Both the position numbers and the translations under genes were made by a program. This document shows positions 41,301-49,886 of a DNA stretch of 64,000 bases, in pieces. Positions within the stretch are counted from its first letter, which is position 1. Each line of letters opens with the position of its first letter. The DNA lies in assembly GCF_003013395.1 (NCBI RefSeq), contig NZ_PXZM01000036.1, forward strand, positions 62,001 through 126,000. The letters run 5' to 3'. The notes under the pieces are model-generated. The model was not told where the DNA came from. It worked only from the letters and a program-made list of their open reading frames with translations, and ran no database searches. This DNA comes from Brevibacillus fortis (lineage in GTDB: Bacteria; Bacillota; Bacilli; Brevibacillales; Brevibacillaceae).

Positions 41301-43032
41301 TTCTATTAAAGCGATACAACTGGTAGCACGGCTTCATAAGGAAGGAATAGAAGTGAAGATTCAAACCATCTTCCAATACGATACTGTCAGAGGGCTAGCA
41401 GGATATTTGGATACAGTAAACCGGATTCGTACCACAAAAGCGAAAGATAAAAAAGAGCTGGAAACATTGATCTATGCCCATTTTCAAGTGCGGAGCAATT
41501 ATGTAGAGGTGCCTTTTGGAAATAAGAACCGGGCTGTTCTGTACGTGGAGGGAAATGCTCGGGACAAACACCAAGAAATCCTGTCCCTTTTGCGAATGTC
41601 TTGCGATCCTACGATTCAACCGCACGCGATTCATTATCGGGATCTCTTGCAAAAAGCAGGGGAAAAGGAGAAGCATCAGTACCCGGAGGCTACGCTTGAT
41701 GAGAAGGAATCTTTGCCTTGGCAGGAGCGCCTCGTCAACGACCTCGATCAGAAGCTCCTTCGTTATTCGGAGGCAATCGTCAATCAGCAGAGTTTTATCA
41801 AACAGCCTCTGTCACCTTCACAGCGCTATCATGTACAGGAAAAGGACATTTCAGGAACCGTGATTCGCTTTGAGCAGATGATCGAAACAAAGCTGCTGGA
41901 AAAGGCCTTTCTGGGCGTTCTGGAGCGGCATCATTTACTGCGATGCACGTTGGCTTTTGAGCAAGAAGAGCCATATTGGAAAGAATATCCTTGCCCTAGT
42001 GAGATTGTGCTCCCTGTGGTTGATGTATCGAACGATTCGGATGACAGAAAAGACGAGGTGCGCCAGCTTTTACTGAGCGAATATTTTTACAAGCAGGATG
42101 ATCCGATCGGTTCTTTGTCATACAAAGTGATCTTGCTGAAAGAGAGCGAGAAAGAGTACTCGTTAATCTTCCCGGCATCTCATCTCATTTTTGATTTGAT
42201 TAGCAGTGAAGTTCTGCAGAATGATATCAACCTGTATTACGAAGCGCTGGAAAATGGCACAGACCTCTCGGAAAATGATCGGAATACGTATTGGGATTTC
42301 GTCGGGCAAATTACCAAAGGTCCAGTCGGAATCGAAGATCAGCAGCTCATGGAGGAATTTGACCTTCACGCATTTGAGAATAGTCTTTTGTCTATTGAAA
42401 CACAGCTTCCATCGTCATCCGCTATGGACGGATACACGATTGTTACCTGCGAACTGGATATGGACAACACACAGGAGACAGAAAATGCGCGGATTCCGAT
42501 TGCACTATTAGCCAGATTTTGCAAAAGAAGTTATGGGGTCCAAAAGGCCCCGATCTTCCTCATGAACTTTGGCAGATCCTTTATGGGGAACCATTTCTTC
42601 GATGTGCTTGGCGAGTGCATTGATCATATTCCGCTTCATATTGATCCGTCTTGGAGTCTTGATCAGTTGGAAACGTATGTGAAGGCTCGTCTAGATGTCA
42701 CAAAAGAGAGGAATATACACTTTACCAATATCGCGCAAAATCCTGACGTTACAGAAAAATATCCTCTTTCCAATCAAACGCTCATGCGATCCTTGCAGAT
42801 GACACCTATGATTTGCAACTTCCTGGGCGAACAGAACAAGAGTCAACCAAGTGAATACGATCATCTGTTTATAAAAGGAAAGAAGCGTGTTCTCTTTGAG
42901 GCTTCTTATACATCCACGGGCAAAATGACTATTTTTATGGCTTTGCCGTATCGAGCGGATGAAAGGAAGCTGCGAGTGATACTAGAGGAGGAAGCGAAAA
43001 AATTGATAGGATCGCCTCTAGTCATACGCTAA
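38308..43032 (+). CDS. Second NRPS: C-A(Phe)-PCP with a terminal C-like domain
   Basis: 1574 residues, 16 bp after the first synthetase. The TTG at 38308 is the only usable start; the nearest GAGG is close to it, so coupling with the upstream gene is likely. The N-terminus [15 protein letters not shown] is the acceptor-type start of a DCL condensation domain (HHIIMDGW, His143), fitting an upstream epimerase. A domain about 450-960: [20 protein letters not shown] (Asp660), [29 protein letters not shown] (Ser999). A segment of about 120 residues (1045-1165) matches nothing I know, then a second C-like domain (about 1166-1574) with SHLIFDL instead of HHxxxDG. There is no thioesterase or reductase, so chain release probably uses this last domain. 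Confidence 0.9.
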   Translation: MNGVQIKNIYRLTPMQEGMLYHFILHPESEVHFEQTVITMEESLQLDHLDQSFRDLVERFDILRTVFHYKESKKPLQIVLKQREAAIQIEDISDQTQDEQTAFLEQFLVKDRRKRFDLEKDLLFRITVIKLSESKYKMVWSFHHIIMDGWCLGIVAKDFFHIYHSYLQNKKAELAPPYSFSSYVTWLGKQNKQEGLSFWRDSLDGFDQQSPLPVEYISTGKGYQRESIVFRIDRETTANLEQIARSNDVTLSIVFHSLWGLLLQRYNYANDVVFGSVVSGRPSELVGVEEMVGLFVNTIPMRIRSESKQTFSELLRQVQQFFTATSSYQYLSLADIQSETALKQNLIQHLMVFENYPLTEDTFDEDGKGGLFGITDVQGYEQTSYDFNLCIIPGKELEIHFIYNALAYSDAYLQKVRAHLNQLIQSVIHNPDQPIAKMQMVTDEEQALILQQWNDTDMLVDQTLTIDQLFKEQVKKEPHQIALVDQEGTYTYQELDDKSDALAHVLREKGVKPGSIVAVMVERSTAYSLAILSVLKAGGAFLPISTDHPSERISYMIEDSGANIVLVHNPTVAYAERILPASTLMNLDDMSLYKGVTSDVQTLHRCNDLAYVIYTSGSTGKPKGVRLHHVGIANLQQFFINDLGITQKDKVLQFASISFDASVWEFTMGVLTGARLVIVSKDVVLDPEAFSQYLQRHEVTVATLPPTFVTYLEPENFPTLQTLITAGSAANWELVHKWSAHCRYINAYGPTETTICATTWTYEGQERLPQQVPIGKPIANTKAYVLDVHGHLQPQGIPGELAVAGIGVADGYINREELTSEKFVADPFIAGSRLYKTGDMVKWLADGSLEYLGRMDNQVKIRGFRIELDEVENVILSQAGVKEAVVLAKKVQGGDTSLIAYLVWEQPEWNRDLRQELLTTLPAYMVPTYIHILEKMPITPNGKIDRKALPEPVMIREAGKQLNPPVTEKEIILAEIWKEVLDLEEISVDDHFYDLGGHSIKAIQLVARLHKEGIEVKIQTIFQYDTVRGLAGYLDTVNRIRTTKAKDKKELETLIYAHFQVRSNYVEVPFGNKNRAVLYVEGNARDKHQEILSLLRMSCDPTIQPHAIHYRDLLQKAGEKEKHQYPEATLDEKESLPWQERLVNDLDQKLLRYSEAIVNQQSFIKQPLSPSQRYHVQEKDISGTVIRFEQMIETKLLEKAFLGVLERHHLLRCTLAFEQEEPYWKEYPCPSEIVLPVVDVSNDSDDRKDEVRQLLLSEYFYKQDDPIGSLSYKVILLKESEKEYSLIFPASHLIFDLISSEVLQNDINLYYEALENGTDLSENDRNTYWDFVGQITKGPVGIEDQQLMEEFDLHAFENSLLSIETQLPSSSAMDGYTIVTCELDMDNTQETENARIPIALLARFCKRSYGVQKAPIFLMNFGRSFMGNHFFDVLGECIDHIPLHIDPSWSLDQLETYVKARLDVTKERNIHFTNIAQNPDVTEKYPLSNQTLMRSLQMTPMICNFLGEQNKSQPSEYDHLFIKGKKRVLFEASYTSTGKMTIFMALPYRADERKLRVILEEEAKKLIGSPLVIR
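39680..41420 (+). other. Module: A(Phe)-PCP of the second synthetase
   Basis: Read against GrsA, the ten code positions are D-A-W-T-I-A-A-I-C-K, identical to the phenylalanine code of the gramicidin S synthetase PheA domain. Flanking residues are also close ([17 protein letters not shown]). The domain should activate Phe; the incoming donor is D-configured because of the upstream E domain. Confidence 0.8.
41430..43029 (+). other. Domain: novel-looking spacer plus terminal condensation-like domain
   Basis: Residues 1045-1165 form a spacer of unknown fold ([19 protein letters not shown] near its start). The following domain begins [10 protein letters not shown], as C domains do, and has SHLIFDL at His1292/Asp1296, keeping the second His and the Asp of the HHxxxDG motif but not the first His or the Gly. 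No DFGWG-like motif is evident. Likely a release or amine-condensing domain, or a degenerate structural one. Confidence 0.65.
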
Positions 43033-43167
43033 GAATCGCCTAGGAATCGTATTGGAAATCGGCAGATGGATTCCGCTCTATTCCGGGGCCAATTGTCCTA
43101 GGGGTATGGCGGGATCATCCGCCGAAATAAGTCGTCACCTAGAAGGATTACTATTCAGGAGGTTAAG

Positions 43168-44445
43168 ATGGGCAACCAATCGTACCGATTAAATATATTT
43201 ATTTTTTCTATTACTCGCTTCATCACAGAATTAGGTAGTGGTGTATACAAATTTGCTCTTGCCCTGTACATTGCGGATGTGACGGGTTCTTCTGCCGCAT
43301 TTGCGACTGTGTTGGGCTTTACGTATTTGCCAGGGGTGCTGATTAATATTTTTGCAGGCGCCTATATTGACAGACACAACAAGAAGACGATCATGGTTGT
43401 CACAGAGATATTAAGCGGGGCGCTGGTTCTTTTGTTTTTACTGTTTTTCCTCCAGTTCCCCACAAATCTATGGCTTTTTGTCGGATACGGCTTCACGATC
43501 AGTACGATTCAGGCTTTTACGTATCTCGCTTTGCAAGCGTCCATTCCTGAACTGGTAGACGAGGACAGGGTAGGAAGCATGAACTCTATTTACCAAGCAA
43601 TTAGTGCCATTCTCAATGTAGCGGGTCCATTAGTAGGGGCAATTGCCTATCGGGCACTGGGAATGGAAATGATTTTGCTGATTGATGGTCTTTCTTTTAT
43701 CGGAGCAGGGATCATGCAGATGTTCCTCCGTTTCCGCAAGTCCGAGGCAGTACAGGAGACAACACAAAGCTATACAGAAACAATCAAGGAAGTATTCCAA
43801 TATATCCGAGAACAGGTTGTCACCAAGTACTTGTTCCTGATTTTCCTTGTGCTCAACTTTATTTTCCCTCCCCTCATGTATGTGGGGTTGCTGCATATTG
43901 CCTATCGAGTCGAACAAGTATCCATGGAGCAATTCTCCTTTATTCAGGCCTCCTGGTTTATCGGGATTATTGTAGGAGCGGCCATTGTCTCTATGAAAAA
44001 GGTGAGCAAATACGTCGAGAATAAAATCTTCCTTTTGATTCAATTGCAAGGGCTACTCTTGCTAACGTGGGTATTTCCGATTTTTGTTCCGGAAACGAGT
44101 AACGCATCTTGGATCATTACTGGCGTGTTTGTCGCGATTTTATTGGTCACAGCTATCCTCAACTCCATGGGGAACATTCCGCTCTTTACGTTTGTTCAAT
44201 TGAACACCCCTGAGCATTTGCGCGCTAGCATGTTTGGCGTGGTCGGCACGTTTACCGGAGTGGCCGTACCGTTGGGGATCTGGTTGTACGGTATTTTACT
44301 GGAGGCCGTTCATTGGCCGTATCTCGTGTTGGTCTCAGGTGCCGTCATTTTCGTGATCGCCTTGATCGCTCATCTGAACAAGCAAGTGAGTCAATACTTT
44401 AAGAAAAAAGAAGAACAGGCGGTTGCAACAGACAAGTCTGCTTGA
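43168..44445 (+). CDS. MFS transporter, EntS-like exporter
   Basis: 425 residues with about 12 hydrophobic segments. The N-terminus FSITRFITELGSGVYKFAL, the AYIDRHNKK loop after span 2 and the overall layout match the MFS group that includes the enterobactin exporter EntS and macrolide exporters. AGGAGG lies five bases before the ATG. It sits 135 bp after the second synthetase, in the same direction, with a short GGCGG/CCGCC hairpin in the gap but no terminator. Likely exports the lipopeptide or gives self-resistance; the substrate is inferred from location. Confidence 0.85.
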   Translation: MGNQSYRLNIFIFSITRFITELGSGVYKFALALYIADVTGSSAAFATVLGFTYLPGVLINIFAGAYIDRHNKKTIMVVTEILSGALVLLFLLFFLQFPTNLWLFVGYGFTISTIQAFTYLALQASIPELVDEDRVGSMNSIYQAISAILNVAGPLVGAIAYRALGMEMILLIDGLSFIGAGIMQMFLRFRKSEAVQETTQSYTETIKEVFQYIREQVVTKYLFLIFLVLNFIFPPLMYVGLLHIAYRVEQVSMEQFSFIQASWFIGIIVGAAIVSMKKVSKYVENKIFLLIQLQGLLLLTWVFPIFVPETSNASWIITGVFVAILLVTAILNSMGNIPLFTFVQLNTPEHLRASMFGVVGTFTGVAVPLGIWLYGILLEAVHWPYLVLVSGAVIFVIALIAHLNKQVSQYFKKKEEQAVATDKSA

Positions 44446-44526
44446 GCAAGGTCACGATAACTAGAGAGAGAATATGATGTCAGTTTCACTCAAAAAGACA
44501 ATGACAAAACTGCTGGAGGACTCTAC

Positions 44527-45741
44527 GTGAAGAGTATGTACTATGTCGTTTTGACCGTTGTACTGATGTTTATCACGGGATGTGGAGTGGAAACGAAACA
44601 GGAAGCGGAGCAAACAAAGCAAAAGATCGTGCAGGTGCACACCGTAAAACAGACAGATTCCCTGCCGATACCACTTACTGCTTTCGTTGAATATAAGCAG
44701 GAGAGCCATTTAGCCTTTGGGGCTTCTGGTACGATTGAACGAATGAACGTAACAAAAGGGGCAAAGGTGACACAGGGCCAGGTATTAAGTTCATTAAATA
44801 CGAACTATTTTCAAAAAGGGCTGGAAGCGGCACAAAGCCAGGTTCAAAGTGCATCTGCTATGCGTTCAAAAACGTTGCAAGGAGCAAGCACCGATCTCAT
44901 CAGCAAACAACGCTTGGCAGTCGACAGCCAGGAAAAGCGTTTGAAGGATGCGCAACGGAAATGGGAGACAGCCCAGGAGCTGTTTAAGGGCGGCGCTATT
45001 TCACAGAGTGAGCTGGACAGTGCGCAGTCGGAAAAAGAGCAAATCGAGATTTCGCTACAAGAGGCGCGAATTACGTTGGATAAGTTGCTAAAGGGTGCGG
45101 AAGTCAACGAGATTGCCAGTGCAGATGCCGATTTGAAACAAGCGGCCAGTCAAGTAGAGCTCGCAAAGAAAACCCTTCAAGAAACGCAACTCGTCGCACC
45201 GTTTAGCGGTACAGTCATTGATGTGACCCAAAAGGCAGGAAGTCTTGCCCAGCCAGGTGAAAGTATCATTCACCTGGTTGATAGCTCGGAAGTGAAGCTG
45301 AAGGTCGATGTCCCATTGGATGTGATGGAAAACTACAAGCAAGGGGACACGGTGCCTATGGCAGTGGAGGGAAAGGGCAAAAGTACAGGGACCATTACAT
45401 TTGTCTCCCCCGTTCTTAACGCGGAAACGGGAAAGTATCTTGTAGAGATAGCTGTTTCCAATAAAGACAACGTGTTGATAGAGGGGATGGTCGCAACTGT
45501 AGAGATGTCACGCAAAGTGAATGGAATGCTCGTTCCCGTCCAAAGCGTTGGGATTAAGGAAACACAGCGCTTCGTCATGGTTGTCGAGAATGGTGTAATC
45601 AAGAGACGCGACGTGGAAGTGGGGCAAATTTTTGGAAATAAGGTCGAGATTCTATCAGGCCTTCAGTCAGGCAATCAAATCTTAATCTCCGGCATAACGT
45701 ACTATGCCGAAGGAGAAGTCGTTACGGTGAAAGGGGAGTAA
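44527..45741 (+). CDS. Lipoprotein membrane-fusion (HlyD/AcrA-type) adaptor
   Basis: 404 residues from the GTG at 44527 (GGAGG seven bases upstream). A lipoprotein signal ends in FITGC (Cys about residue 19). A barrel-sandwich half (SGTIERMNVTKGAKVTQGQVL) is followed by a long coiled-coil hairpin (about 95-205), the second half (APFSGTVIDVTQKAGSLAQPGE) and a beta-barrel domain. In Gram-positives such adaptors partner RND or ABC exporters at the outer membrane face. The RND gene starts three bases after this stop, so the two are one unit. A nearby 18-codon frame (44474-44530) overlaps the start and may couple translation. Confidence 0.88.
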   Translation: MKSMYYVVLTVVLMFITGCGVETKQEAEQTKQKIVQVHTVKQTDSLPIPLTAFVEYKQESHLAFGASGTIERMNVTKGAKVTQGQVLSSLNTNYFQKGLEAAQSQVQSASAMRSKTLQGASTDLISKQRLAVDSQEKRLKDAQRKWETAQELFKGGAISQSELDSAQSEKEQIEISLQEARITLDKLLKGAEVNEIASADADLKQAASQVELAKKTLQETQLVAPFSGTVIDVTQKAGSLAQPGESIIHLVDSSEVKLKVDVPLDVMENYKQGDTVPMAVEGKGKSTGTITFVSPVLNAETGKYLVEIAVSNKDNVLIEGMVATVEMSRKVNGMLVPVQSVGIKETQRFVMVVENGVIKRRDVEVGQIFGNKVEILSGLQSGNQILISGITYYAEGEVVTVKGE

Positions 45742-45744
45742 CCG

Positions 45745-48700
45745 ATGGACAAGGTCATTCTCTTTTTGCTGAAACGAAAAGTGATCCTCTATTTATGCAC
45801 ATTCCTCATTGTGCTTACAGGAATCGGTGCTCTCTTTTCCTTCCACGTGGAGCTCGTACCTAAAACGAATTTGCCTTGGATTGAAGTGAATATTTCAGGA
45901 GGAGCGCTGCCGCCTGAAGAGATGGTGGAAAAGGTTACGAAAAAAATAGAGCAGGAATTGAAATCTGTGGCTGGCGTAAAAAACTTCTCATCGAAAACAG
46001 GGACGGGATTTTCTGGCATCTCGATCCTTGCAGAGGATGGGGAAGGTGAAAAGGTCAAGCAAGAGACACAAAATATTGTGAATCGGCTGCGCAACGAATT
46101 TCCCAAAGTAGTGGATACCGTAACAGTCACGCAAACGAATCTAGGTGATGAGGACTTAATCGACTACGCAATGGTGGGTGCCGATACACAGACCATGCTT
46201 ACCTTGCTGAAGACGACCATTAAGGATCGAATAGAATCCGTCCCGGGTGTGAAGGAAGTGGTCGTATCTGAGGACGGTTTTGAAAATAAGGTTGCGATCA
46301 CATTTCGTCCTGAGCGGCTAACCGCCTATCGAACGACTGCAGCGGAGGTTGTTGGTCAGCTGAATGGTGCCAACTGGAAAAAAGCAGTGGGGATATTGGA
46401 GAATCCCGGGTTCGACACCGTTGTGATGATGGATAACAGCTTCAAAAGCATCGAAGAGTTCAACAACGTGTTGATCAAAACACCCAAGGGCAAGGTTGCT
46501 CTTGAACAACTGGCAACGGTGAGTGATCTGCGTGGAAGCGTGAAGGACGCTATTTCCATGACCGAAGGAAACCTCTTTGTGCAAATAAGCGTAAAACGCG
46601 CTTCAGGAAGTGATCTGATCACCACACAGAAAAAAGTCGAGGAAGTTGTGAGGCAAATCAATGATGAAGCGGGCGGAAACTACGAGCTGAGAGTCATGTT
46701 TGAATCCGTCTCCTTTATTAAAAAAGCGCTCACCAATTTGAGTCGGGATGTTGTGATTGGCGGAATACTGGCAATCCTCGTTCTCTGGATATTCCTGCGA
46801 AATTGGCGTGTGACAATGGTCATTGCAACGACTCTGCCTCTCTCCATCCTGATGACTTTCATTGCTCTGAAAGCTGCTGGCTATAACATTGACATGGTGG
46901 TTTTGATTTCACTGAGCTTGTCAATCGGATTGATTGTGGATGCTGCGATCGTTGTTCTGGAGAGTATTTATCATCTGAGAGAAAAGGGAATGCCATTGAA
47001 ACAGGCCATTGTTCAGGGCTCAAAAGAAGTGATTGCACCTGTTTTCGCTTCCCAACTAACCTTGATCATTGTGTTTTTACCGCTTGTAGTAGCGGATTTT
47101 GAACAGTGGCTGAAGCCCATTCTTCATACCATCGCATTTACCGTTACCTCGACCATTATTGCGTCAACGATTGCAGCTTTTCTGTTTGTTCCGATTTTCT
47201 CTGAGCGTTTTCTCCAACATGATAAGCAGTTGCAGACCCATGGCGAGAAAGAAGGGAAGAATCGAATTGTTTCTCTCTTTCAGCGACTGCTGCTGATTAC
47301 ACTTCGTCATCGGATTCTCACCTTGTTGGTGGCTCTTGCAGTGTTTGTAGGGGCCCTGAGTCTCTTTCCATTCATTAAAATAGGAAATGGCTTGAATGCC
47401 AATGAGAATCAAATTTTTGCGACGTTAACGATGCCCGACGGCACCAGCTTGGAACAGGCGCGAACAGCGGCGGTTGAAGCGGAAAAAGCGTTAAGAGAGT
47501 TGTCCGATGTGAATCAAGTATTTTTTACGGCAAAGAAAGAGACAGTGGAGTTAAATATCACGTTGGTCACCAAGTCGCAACGAACGCAAGAGAAAGAAGA
47601 ATTTATGCAAGAAGTAAACGGTCGTTTGAATGCCATTGATGGAGTGGAACGGACGAGTATGACATTTGGATTCTCAGGTAAGTCGGCGCCCATCGAGTTG
47701 CAGGTCGCGGGCGAAGATTTGGAGGTGTCCCGGTCAGTTTCCGCAAAAGTAGAAGAAATGCTGGGTAGCATCCCCGGTGTCATCAATATTCGGAATGACT
47801 TTGAAAGAGGGAAGGAAAAGGTAACCCTGACACCGAATCAGGAGGCAATGTCTCAATTGCAGGTTGACTCTGATTCATTGTACAGCCAAATCAGCATGTT
47901 ACTTGGGGAGCAGCCACTTTCCACAATCAGTCAAAATAGTATTGAAACTTCTATTGTCGCCAGATTTCCAGAAACATGGACGACGCATCCTGATCAACTC
48001 CAACAGATTATGATCCGAACAGAAACAGGCTCACAGGTGCCGTTATATGAACTGGTTGATTTTCATTTCAGCAAATCTCCTATTACAATCAAGCATGAAA
48101 AAGGAGAACAAATCATCACGGTGTCAGCAGAACTGTTGGGCACAGACATTGGAACGGCGGGCAGACAAATAAATGAGAAGCTGGGCACTGTGGTAGTGCC
48201 CGCTGGATACAAGATCGAGATTGCTGGTGATTTGAAGGAACAGAGTAACACCTTTACCCAGGGAATCATCGTCTTGGTATCGGTCGTCTCCCTCATCTAT
48301 GTGATTATGGTGGCACAATTTGGGAGGTTATCTCAGCCGTTTATTATCATGCTGTCGTTACCTATGGCCTTGGTGGGAGTCATTCTCGGATTCGTGGTCA
48401 CGCAGCGAACCTTTGGTGAGATGGCGATGATTGGGCTTATCATGCTGGTCGGAATCGTTGTCTCCAATGCGATTCTGTTAATTGACAGAATCAATCTGCT
48501 CCGCTCTCGGGGGATGGGGTTAGAAGAGGCAATTGTACAAGGAACACGAGACCGTGTTCGTCCGGTGATTATGACCAAGCTGACAGCGATTCTCGGTATG
48601 TTGCCAATGGGTCTCGCTGTTGCAGAAGGAGCGGAGCTAGAGGCGCCGCTTGCTACTGGGGTGATTGCAGGTTTGATTTTTCATACCCTGGTTACTCTCG

Positions 48701-48789
48701 TTTTGGTTCCTGTTCTATATGCGACCTTTGAGGGGATTCGTGAAAAGAGGTTGGCTCGAAAAAAAGCACATCGCATTGCTGATTTGTAG
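45745..48789 (+). CDS. RND-family efflux pump, SwrC/AcrB-like
   Basis: 1014 residues with one N-terminal span, a large extracellular loop, a block of about six spans (340-480), a second loop and a second block. Family motifs: ELVPKTNLPWIEV, GGALPPEEMVEKVTKKIE, ISLSLSIGLIVDAAIVVLE and, in the second half, MIGLIMLVGIVVSNAILLIDRIN. These are proton-driven pumps; Bacillus SwrC (YerP) of this family confers surfactin resistance. Its place after a lipopeptide synthetase and its paired adaptor suggest export or self-protection against the product. The charged residues of the transmembrane proton relay appear retained (LIVDAA) but were not individually checked. Confidence 0.9.
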   Translation: MDKVILFLLKRKVILYLCTFLIVLTGIGALFSFHVELVPKTNLPWIEVNISGGALPPEEMVEKVTKKIEQELKSVAGVKNFSSKTGTGFSGISILAEDGEGEKVKQETQNIVNRLRNEFPKVVDTVTVTQTNLGDEDLIDYAMVGADTQTMLTLLKTTIKDRIESVPGVKEVVVSEDGFENKVAITFRPERLTAYRTTAAEVVGQLNGANWKKAVGILENPGFDTVVMMDNSFKSIEEFNNVLIKTPKGKVALEQLATVSDLRGSVKDAISMTEGNLFVQISVKRASGSDLITTQKKVEEVVRQINDEAGGNYELRVMFESVSFIKKALTNLSRDVVIGGILAILVLWIFLRNWRVTMVIATTLPLSILMTFIALKAAGYNIDMVVLISLSLSIGLIVDAAIVVLESIYHLREKGMPLKQAIVQGSKEVIAPVFASQLTLIIVFLPLVVADFEQWLKPILHTIAFTVTSTIIASTIAAFLFVPIFSERFLQHDKQLQTHGEKEGKNRIVSLFQRLLLITLRHRILTLLVALAVFVGALSLFPFIKIGNGLNANENQIFATLTMPDGTSLEQARTAAVEAEKALRELSDVNQVFFTAKKETVELNITLVTKSQRTQEKEEFMQEVNGRLNAIDGVERTSMTFGFSGKSAPIELQVAGEDLEVSRSVSAKVEEMLGSIPGVINIRNDFERGKEKVTLTPNQEAMSQLQVDSDSLYSQISMLLGEQPLSTISQNSIETSIVARFPETWTTHPDQLQQIMIRTETGSQVPLYELVDFHFSKSPITIKHEKGEQIITVSAELLGTDIGTAGRQINEKLGTVVVPAGYKIEIAGDLKEQSNTFTQGIIVLVSVVSLIYVIMVAQFGRLSQPFIIMLSLPMALVGVILGFVVTQRTFGEMAMIGLIMLVGIVVSNAILLIDRINLLRSRGMGLEEAIVQGTRDRVRPVIMTKLTAILGMLPMGLAVAEGAELEAPLATGVIAGLIFHTLVTLVLVPVLYATFEGIREKRLARKKAHRIADL

Positions 48790-48793
48790 AAAA

Positions 48794-48827
48794 GGGGCAC
48801 GGCGCTGACGAACCAGCGTCGTGCCCC
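48794..48827 (+). terminator. GC-rich hairpin after the RND gene
   Basis: GGGGCACGGCGCTG (48794-48807) pairs with CAGCGTCGTGCCCC (48814-48827) with one wobble. Strong stem but only a weak T run; the likely end of the lipopeptide operon. Confidence 0.65.
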
Positions 48828-48999
48828 ATCATCTTCATCCAAATGTCGAGCTTTTCCTTGTGTATGACCCCAATCCGGATCGTGCGCAGAAACTGGTTGT
48901 TGGGGGGGACGGTAGCAGCTAGCTAAAGACGATTTCTTTGCAATAAAATATTGGATGATTGCGCTGTTGCTTGGTCACACTAAGGTGGGAGGTGTAACC

Positions 49000-49203
49000 A
49001 TGGAACGAACCATTCAGGTCAATGGTGAGGATTACCATTTCGAGTCAACGTATGATGGTGATTCACAGTATAATGTTCAAGTACGATGCGGCAAGAAAGT
49101 GGTATCGAGCTTCAAAATCTCGGCCGGATCGGAAAGTGAAGTGTTTGAGGCTGCTCGTGCTCATTTTAGTGCGGACAAGGAATTGGGCAATCTAAATGGA
49201 TAG
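49000..49203 (+). CDS. Small protein of unknown function, 67 aa
   Basis: The ATG at 49000 has GGGAGGTG five bases upstream; an upstream ATG at 48955 lacks one. MERTIQVNGEDYHFESTYDG, then YNVQVRCGKKVVSSFKIS, then a helix VFEAARAHFSADKEL describe a beta-beta-helix unit. No family recognised. A hairpin terminator follows. Confidence 0.6.
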   Translation: MERTIQVNGEDYHFESTYDGDSQYNVQVRCGKKVVSSFKISAGSESEVFEAARAHFSADKELGNLNG

Positions 49204-49217
49204 AGACTGGACTCGGA

Positions 49218-49250
49218 ACGCAGCTTGCGCATGCAGGGCTGCGGTTTTTT
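49218..49250 (+). terminator. Terminator after the 67-residue gene
   Basis: CGCAGC (49219-49224) pairs with GCTGCG (49238-49243), with inner GCATGC, followed by T6. Confidence 0.7.
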
Positions 49251-49251
49251 C

Positions 49252-49280
49252 TTGCGCAAAATGTAATCTCATGATAAAGT
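49252..49280 (+). promoter_or_regulatory. Promoter of the marR-type gene
   Basis: TTGCGC (49252-49257), 17-bp spacer, TAAAGT (49275-49280). The palindromic operator begins seven bases downstream. Confidence 0.5.
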
Positions 49281-49286
49281 TATTTT

Positions 49287-49300
49287 GTTTCCTTGGAAAC
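49287..49300 (+). promoter_or_regulatory. MarR operator, copy 1
   Basis: GTTTCC-TT-GGAAAC, a perfect 6-bp inverted repeat. It overlaps the expected transcription start of the marR-type gene. Confidence 0.65.
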
Positions 49301-49332
49301 TAAATTGAAATAGACAAGGAGCTGATGCTGCA

Positions 49333-49800
49333 TTGGACCCTAAAAAGAAGATTTGGAATCGATGGATCACCTTTCTACATAAACAGGAGGAGCGCAGCAA
49401 GCTACGTGAAGAACTGCTATTGCGCGAGATCAGAAGCAGTGTGTCTGATTACGATAAAGTTGGAAGGTTATCCATAACAGAACTCCACGTCCTTCAAGAG
49501 GTAGGGGAGAAAGATCGAGTGAACGTTACGACGATTGCACAGCAAATTGGGGTAACAAAAAGTGCGATATCCAAAATAACAGTCAAGCTGATGAAAAAAG
49601 GATTACTCGAGCGCTACCAACTCGAAGACAATCAGAAGGAAGTTTTTTTTCGGCTGACATCAGTAGGAGAAATGGTAAACGAGATTCACGAACGTTACCA
49701 TCAACAGCTAGAGAATGACATGTACCGATTTTTGGATCGGTATACTCCTGCCGAAATGGCATTTTTGGAGGATGTCATAAGAGAAGCAACAGAGGAATAG
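49333..49800 (+). CDS. MarR-family transcriptional regulator
   Basis: 155 residues from the TTG at 49333 (AAGGAG 11 bases upstream). A winged-helix domain spans about 40-120 (LSITELHVLQEVGEKD, VNVTTIAQQIGVTKSAISKITVKLMKKGLLER, then the DNQKEVFFRLTSVGE wing). MarR dimers repress drug or stress genes and are released by ligands or oxidation. A palindrome GTTTCCTTGGAAAC lies at its own promoter and a near copy in the promoter of the MFS gene, so it probably represses both. No conserved Cys for thiol sensing is seen. Confidence 0.88.
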   Translation: MDPKKKIWNRWITFLHKQEERSKLREELLLREIRSSVSDYDKVGRLSITELHVLQEVGEKDRVNVTTIAQQIGVTKSAISKITVKLMKKGLLERYQLEDNQKEVFFRLTSVGEMVNEIHERYHQQLENDMYRFLDRYTPAEMAFLEDVIREATEE

Positions 49801-49830
49801 GGGAAACATACCATCTTGCCTTCATTTTTT

Positions 49831-49860
49831 TTGCGAAAATAGTTTCCTTGGACACAATAA
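49831..49860 (+). promoter_or_regulatory. Promoter and MarR operator copy 2 of the MFS gene
   Basis: TTGCGA and an AT-rich -10 (ACAATA region) flank GTTTCCTTGGACAC (49842-49855), one base different from operator copy 1. The operator occupies the spacer, so binding would block polymerase. Confidence 0.6.
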
Positions 49861-49886
49861 TAACAAGATAAAAAAGGAGAGCAATC

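Noticed and set aside
43060-43130. GGCGG/CCGCC hairpin between the second synthetase and the MFS gene
   Set aside because: Short stem without a T run; not counted as a terminator.
44474-44530. 18-residue frame overlapping the start of the adaptor gene
   Set aside because: Weak ribosome binding site and no family likeness; kept only as a possible translational coupling device in the adaptor entry.
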